Shown here: piece after piece, positions 60,767-64,000 of the stretch | How positions within the stretch are numbered: the stretch's first letter is position 1 | Layout: each line of letters begins with the position of its first letter | Source of the DNA: Saccharospirillum sp043196875 | GTDB taxonomy: Bacteria; Pseudomonadota; Gammaproteobacteria; Pseudomonadales; Natronospirillaceae | DNA length: 64,000 nt | NCBI RefSeq assembly: GCF_043196875.1 | Contig: NZ_JBEBMX010000001.1 | Coordinates: 1,054,001-1,118,000 of the forward strand | Direction of reading: 5' to 3' | Position numbers and translations under genes: made by a program | Notes under the pieces: model-generated | The model's input: only the letters and a program-made list of their open reading frames with translations | Database searches by the model: none | What the model was told of the DNA's origin: nothing

Positions 60767-61258
60767 TTACAGAAAGCGCCGCGCCTGGGAGTAGTGGTTG
60801 ATCCAATAACGGTTGGACAATGACGACACCGTCACCCCGCGCGACGAAGAGGCGTGCATAAAACGGTCATTATCGAGGTAGATGCCGGCGTGCTGCTCTT
60901 TGCCGGCGATGCGGAAGAACACCAGGTCGCCGGGCTGTAACTGATCAAGCCGGACAAACTGACCGCCATTGAGCATTTGCGCCGTGGTGCGCGGCAGGTC
61001 GGTGTGGCCCAGCGCTTCACGATAGGCGGTTTTGATAAAGCCCGAGCAATCAAAACCGGCCGGGGTGCTGCCACCGTAAACGTAAGGCACGCCCTGATAA
61101 CGCGTATAAACCTGCTCGAAGCGCAGTACCAGGTCCGACTGCAAGGCGGTGTTCGAGCCTTCCATGCTCTGGTAACTGGCACAGCCCATCAGCACCAGGC
61201 TCAGCAACAAAGCTGGCCAGGACAGGCGATGTGACCAGGGCATGGGTGTTGATGACAT
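60767..61258 (-). CDS. NlpC/P60 peptidoglycan endopeptidase lipoprotein
   Basis: A protein of 163 residues, signal with lipobox LMGC. The NlpC/P60 catalytic set is present: Cys in GFDCSGFIKT, His in QHAGIYL and the third residue His in FMHASSS. It cuts D-Glu-mesoDAP links in peptidoglycan. AAGGACC precedes the ATG; a big hairpin (61273-61315) lies just above the ribosome site. Confidence 0.9.
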   Translation of the reverse strand: MSSTPMPWSHRLSWPALLLSLVLMGCASYQSMEGSNTALQSDLVLRFEQVYTRYQGVPYVYGGSTPAGFDCSGFIKTAYREALGHTDLPRTTAQMLNGGQFVRLDQLQPGDLVFFRIAGKEQHAGIYLDNDRFMHASSSRGVTVSSLSNRYWINHYSQARRFL

Positions 61259-61272
61259 GGTGGGGTCCTTCA

Positions 61273-61315
61273 GGCTTTGGCTCGGCTTTACCGCGATGGT
61301 AGCGGAGCCAAAGCC
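61273..61315. repeat. Strong hairpin between the unknown secreted gene and nlpC-type gene
   Basis: Perfect 11-base arms GGCTTTGGCTC / GAGCCAAAGCC enclosing an inner TACC/GGTA stem. It could end transcription from 61345 (no U-tract) or protect the nlpC-type mRNA, whose ribosome site starts a few bases later. Confidence 0.55.
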
Positions 61316-61344
61316 GTCATCAACACTATCTTTACAGTTGTTGT

Positions 61345-62712
61345 TTACAGTAAAGACACCAGGCCCAGCTTGACGCTCAGGCTGATGTTCAGGCCTTCGG
61401 CCGCCTCAATGCCACCGAGCAGATAACCGCCTTCCAGTGAAAAGCGGGCGCGGTCGCTCAGCGGCGTGGGGATATCAGCTTCGACAAACAGCTGGGTACC
61501 CAGACCGTCGGGGCCATAGAGTCCGTCCAGTCCATAGCGGAAGCTTTCGCTGTGGTTCAAGGCTGAAACGATACCCAGACTGCCGTAGTAGGGTTCGACG
61601 ACGGCGGCGCGCAGCCGGTAACCCAGATCGATGTCGCTGTTGGAATCGAAGCGCAGACCGACGAAATAGCTTTGATCCAGATCGTTCAAAATGCCGAACA
61701 GGTTCTGACCCACTTCCAGCTGGTTGCGATGGCGATAGGCGACCTCTTCCACCCGGTCGCCTTCTTCGATCAGCGCCTTGGCCAGGTCGTAATGATCGGA
61801 GCGGGCGATTTCGCCGCGAGCGATGTTGTCGTTGACCTCATTGATGCGGATCTGGCCAACCATTTCGCGGAATGACTGGTCGGAATCAATCGGTTTGATG
61901 TCTTTGTAGATGGCGAAGTAACTGCCGGCGGTGATGCCGGACTGACGGCCGAGGTTGATCGCCACTTCGTTATCGAGTTTTGACAGCACCTCGCCTTCGA
62001 CGCGAATGTCCGGGGCGGTCATTTCGACCCAGTCGTTATTGCGAATCGACAGTCGGCCGAGCTTGATTTCGCCAACCGAATAAACGCCGCTGACCGAGGT
62101 GACTTCAATGATGCCGGTCTGGTTATCGACATAGCCGTAGCTTTCACCGCGACTGTCGCGAATTTCCTCGCCGCGACGGAACACCCGATACAGCTGACCG
62201 ACTTCCACGCCGGCGCTTTCACCGAGATCGAAGTAGAGCCGATCGGCGGTGACCCGGACCACCGAACCCAGCTCGCGGAATTCGCGTTTGAGCATCAGCG
62301 GCAGTTCGTATTCCAGCTGCGCCAGAATGGATTGCACATCGCGGGTGTTAAAATCGAGCGAGCGCTGCATCTGCAGTTCGCCGTTGGCAACGCCATAAAA
62401 GGATGTTGTCAGCGTGGACGAACCCCAGCCGTGCGGGTACAGCGTCACGACGGCCAGGGTGGTCAGGTCGGCGCGCTTGGCCGCATCGACCATGGCGGTG
62501 ATCTTGGCCTGGCTGTCGGGCCGTTCGGATGTTTTGGCGGTGGCGACCTGATAATTGCGTAACTGGTTGATGGCTTCACTGGCGACCAGGCGCAGATCCG
62601 GGCGGCTGGACAGGTTGTCGTCATCCAGGTCGGTGACCAGGAGCAGGTTTTGCGCCAAACAGAGGCTACTTGCGACCCATAACAGGGTGCAGACTGAAAG
62701 CTTGCGAATCAC
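61345..62712 (-). CDS. Secreted protein of unknown function with FlgT-like domains
   Basis: A protein of 455 residues from GTG 62712 (AGGACC upstream). A signal peptide (VIRKLSVCTLLWVASSLCLAQ) is followed by an N-terminal alpha/beta region (about 20-150), two SH3-like stretches reminiscent of FlgT C-terminal domains (about 150-225, LYFDLGESAGVEVGQLYRVFRRGEEI; about 235-320, VAINLGRQSGITAGSYFAIY) and a beta-rich C-terminus ending in alternating hydrophobics (LNISLSVKLGLVSLL). The tail looks like the end of an outer-membrane barrel or OM-targeted domain. No flagellar genes adjoin. Function unknown. Confidence 0.65.
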   Translation of the reverse strand: MIRKLSVCTLLWVASSLCLAQNLLLVTDLDDDNLSSRPDLRLVASEAINQLRNYQVATAKTSERPDSQAKITAMVDAAKRADLTTLAVVTLYPHGWGSSTLTTSFYGVANGELQMQRSLDFNTRDVQSILAQLEYELPLMLKREFRELGSVVRVTADRLYFDLGESAGVEVGQLYRVFRRGEEIRDSRGESYGYVDNQTGIIEVTSVSGVYSVGEIKLGRLSIRNNDWVEMTAPDIRVEGEVLSKLDNEVAINLGRQSGITAGSYFAIYKDIKPIDSDQSFREMVGQIRINEVNDNIARGEIARSDHYDLAKALIEEGDRVEEVAYRHRNQLEVGQNLFGILNDLDQSYFVGLRFDSNSDIDLGYRLRAAVVEPYYGSLGIVSALNHSESFRYGLDGLYGPDGLGTQLFVEADIPTPLSDRARFSLEGGYLLGGIEAAEGLNISLSVKLGLVSLL

Positions 62713-62794
62713 AAAGGCGGTCCTAACAGGGGTTGAATGCCCAAGTATAGCTGCCTCCCACCAGATGCAAGCCGAGCGGCGCCTCGCGACCATC

Positions 62795-62823
62795 TTCTAA
62801 GGTGCCGGTAAAACTCGTATAAT
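62795..62823 (+). promoter_or_regulatory. Likely mnmG promoter
   Basis: A perfect -10 TATAAT (62818-62823) with a weak -35 TTCTAA (62795-62800) at 17 bases; start near 62830, leader about 65 bases. Confidence 0.45.
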
Positions 62824-62895
62824 CGCCGCCCCATTTTTCCGGGCTGGTTAAAAACTGAACGTGACTGGCTCGGGTTCAACCGTTCGAGGTGAAGC

Positions 62896-64000
62896 GTGGA
62901 TTTTCCCAAGCGTTATCAGGTGGTGGTGATCGGTGGCGGTCACGCCGGTACCGAAGCGGCGTTAGCTGCGGCCCGCACCGGTGCGCAGACGCTGTTGCTG
63001 ACGCATAACATCGAAACCGTCGGGGTGATGTCGTGCAACCCGGCCATCGGTGGCATCGGCAAGAGTCATCTGGTGAAAGAGATCGATGCGCTCGGCGGCG
63101 CCATGGCGCGCGCCACCGACCGCGCCGGCATCCAGTTCCGCATGCTCAACAGCCGCAAAGGCCCGGCGGTACGCGCCACTCGCGCCCAGGCCGACCGTGC
63201 GCTGTACCGCGCCGCCATTCGCGACATCGTCGAAAATCAGCCCAATCTGGAGATCTTTCAGCAGGGCGCTGACGATCTGTTGATCGAGAACGATCGCGTC
63301 ACTGGCGTCGTTACTCAAACCGGTATCCGCATTCTCGCCGACACCGTGGTGTTGACCGCCGGTACTTTCCTGGGCGGTAAGATTCACGTCGGCATGCAGA
63401 ATTATGCTGGCGGTCGCATGGGCGATGCGCCGAGTAATTCGTTGTCGGCTCGGCTGCGCGAACTGCCGTTGCGCGTCGGCCGGCTGAAAACCGGGACTCC
63501 GGCGCGTATCGATGGCCGCAGCCTCGACTATTCCAAAATGACCGTGCAGCCGGGCGACGCGCCGCTGCCGGTGATGTCCTATATGGGTTCGGTGGAGGAG
63601 CATCCGGAGCAGGTGAACTGCTGGATCGCCCACACCACCGAGCAGACCCACGACATCATTCGCGCCAATCTCGATCAGTCGCCGATGTTCGCCGGCGAAA
63701 TCGAAGGCATCGGTCCGCGCTATTGTCCGTCAATCGAAGACAAAGTGACCCGTTTCGCCGACAAAACCAGCCATCAGGTGTTTGTCGAGCCGGAAGGGTT
63801 GAGCACCTTTGAAGTCTACCCGAACGGCATTTCCACCAGCCTGCCGTTCGATGTGCAGGTCGACTTTATCCGCACTATTCAGGGCTTCGAGAACGCGCAC
63901 ATTACCCGGCCGGGTTACGCCATCGAATACGACTATTTCGACCCGCGCGACCTGCGTCATACCCTGGAAACGCGCTATATCGAAAACCTCTATTTCGCCG
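62896..64000 (+). CDS. mnmG: MnmG (GidA) tRNA uridine-5-carboxymethylaminomethyl modification enzyme, partial
   Basis: The first 368 residues; the gene runs off the right edge. GTG at 62896 has GAGGTGAA upstream and gives MDFPKRYQVVVIGGGHAGTEAALAAARTG with the FAD-binding GxGxxG. Other MnmG blocks: MSCNPAIGGIGKSHLVKEIDALGG, GPAVRATRAQADR, GGRMGDAPSNSLSARL, RLKTGTPARIDGRSLDYSKM, PRYCPSIEDKVTRFADK. With MnmE it modifies the wobble uridine of several tRNAs. The upstream gene is divergent, not mnmE. Confidence 0.96.
   Translation, partial: MDFPKRYQVVVIGGGHAGTEAALAAARTGAQTLLLTHNIETVGVMSCNPAIGGIGKSHLVKEIDALGGAMARATDRAGIQFRMLNSRKGPAVRATRAQADRALYRAAIRDIVENQPNLEIFQQGADDLLIENDRVTGVVTQTGIRILADTVVLTAGTFLGGKIHVGMQNYAGGRMGDAPSNSLSARLRELPLRVGRLKTGTPARIDGRSLDYSKMTVQPGDAPLPVMSYMGSVEEHPEQVNCWIAHTTEQTHDIIRANLDQSPMFAGEIEGIGPRYCPSIEDKVTRFADKTSHQVFVEPEGLSTFEVYPNGISTSLPFDVQVDFIRTIQGFENAHITRPGYAIEYDYFDPRDLRHTLETRYIENLYFA

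Noticed and set aside
62713..62895. Possible replication origin next to mnmG
   Set aside because: oriC lies beside mnmG in E. coli, but this gap has no DnaA boxes (TTATCCACA or near matches) and is not AT-rich.

Overview
The window looks like chromosomal DNA of a free-living, probably marine or halophilic gammaproteobacterium related to the Oceanospirillales/Pseudomonas side of the class. The basis is a Crc-type protein divergent from pyrE (the Pseudomonas arrangement), an lptM-lysA-dapF-DUF484 cluster, a complete rut operon, outer-membrane PldA and a PagL-like protein, YifB/ComM and MnmG. The DNA is GC-rich and almost fully coding. I found no tRNA, rRNA, insertion sequence, prophage or CRISPR array. 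Genus-level assignment is inference only. Positions and motifs were read by eye; no database search was run.

Layout. 1-2.8 kb: the end of an aldo/keto reductase, a GNAT acetyltransferase and a MoxR ATPase/VWA pair. 2.85-8.0 kb: the rutABCDEF pyrimidine-degradation operon (leftward) and divergent rutR, without rutG. 8.1-11.5 kb: an EamA permease, pldA and pepQ. 11.6-15.5 kb: a ferric-iron ABC transporter split over both strands (fbpC convergent with fbpAB; Fur box before fbpA). 15.6-22 kb: a secreted choice-of-anchor I protein with a Pho box, a LysE-type exporter, a LysR regulator, a TSUP permease, a membrane adenylate cyclase and an orphan binding protein. 22.1-30.1 kb: a general amino-acid ABC transporter (aapJQMP) with, just upstream, a sigma54-type response regulator and a histidine kinase carrying its own amino-acid-binding sensor domain. 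30.2-37.8 kb: GNAT, an AstE-like/RimK pair, an intradiol dioxygenase, MgtE, a GGDEF-EAL protein and DUF484. 37.8-43.9 kb: dapF, lysA, lptM, a binding protein, a PagL-like protein, a TVP38 protein, pyrE and crc. 44-51.8 kb: yifB, NAD-binding proteins, LysR, a FIST-GGDEF-EAL protein and a GIY-YIG protein. 52-59.3 kb: a Pho-type 5'-nucleotidase, serA and a tight run of genes with two substrate-binding proteins but no permease. 59.4-64 kb: a DoxX/ArsR/SRPBCC unit, an NlpC/P60 lipoprotein, an unknown secreted protein and the start of mnmG.

The most coherent signal is regulatory. The rut and aap operons each have a sigma54 -24/-12 promoter with upstream dyads of the NtrC form GCAC-N7-GTGC. At rut the two dyads lie about 109 and 140 bases before the predicted start, the classic glnA geometry, with a RutR operator between them and the promoter. 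Two far-apart phosphate-scavenging genes share the same PhoB promoter layout (CTGTCAT repeats every 11 bases, then 10 bases, then TAGGCT). With the Fur box, a consensus CRP site and the Crc homologue (plus a matching A-rich leader motif before aapJ), the window reads as nutrient-scavenging functions under N, P, Fe and C control.

The least explained locus is 55.0-59.3 kb: two lipoproteins, a MalE-like and an AapJ-like binding protein and a fumarylacetoacetase-family enzyme, overlapping or nearly so, with no transport channel in view.
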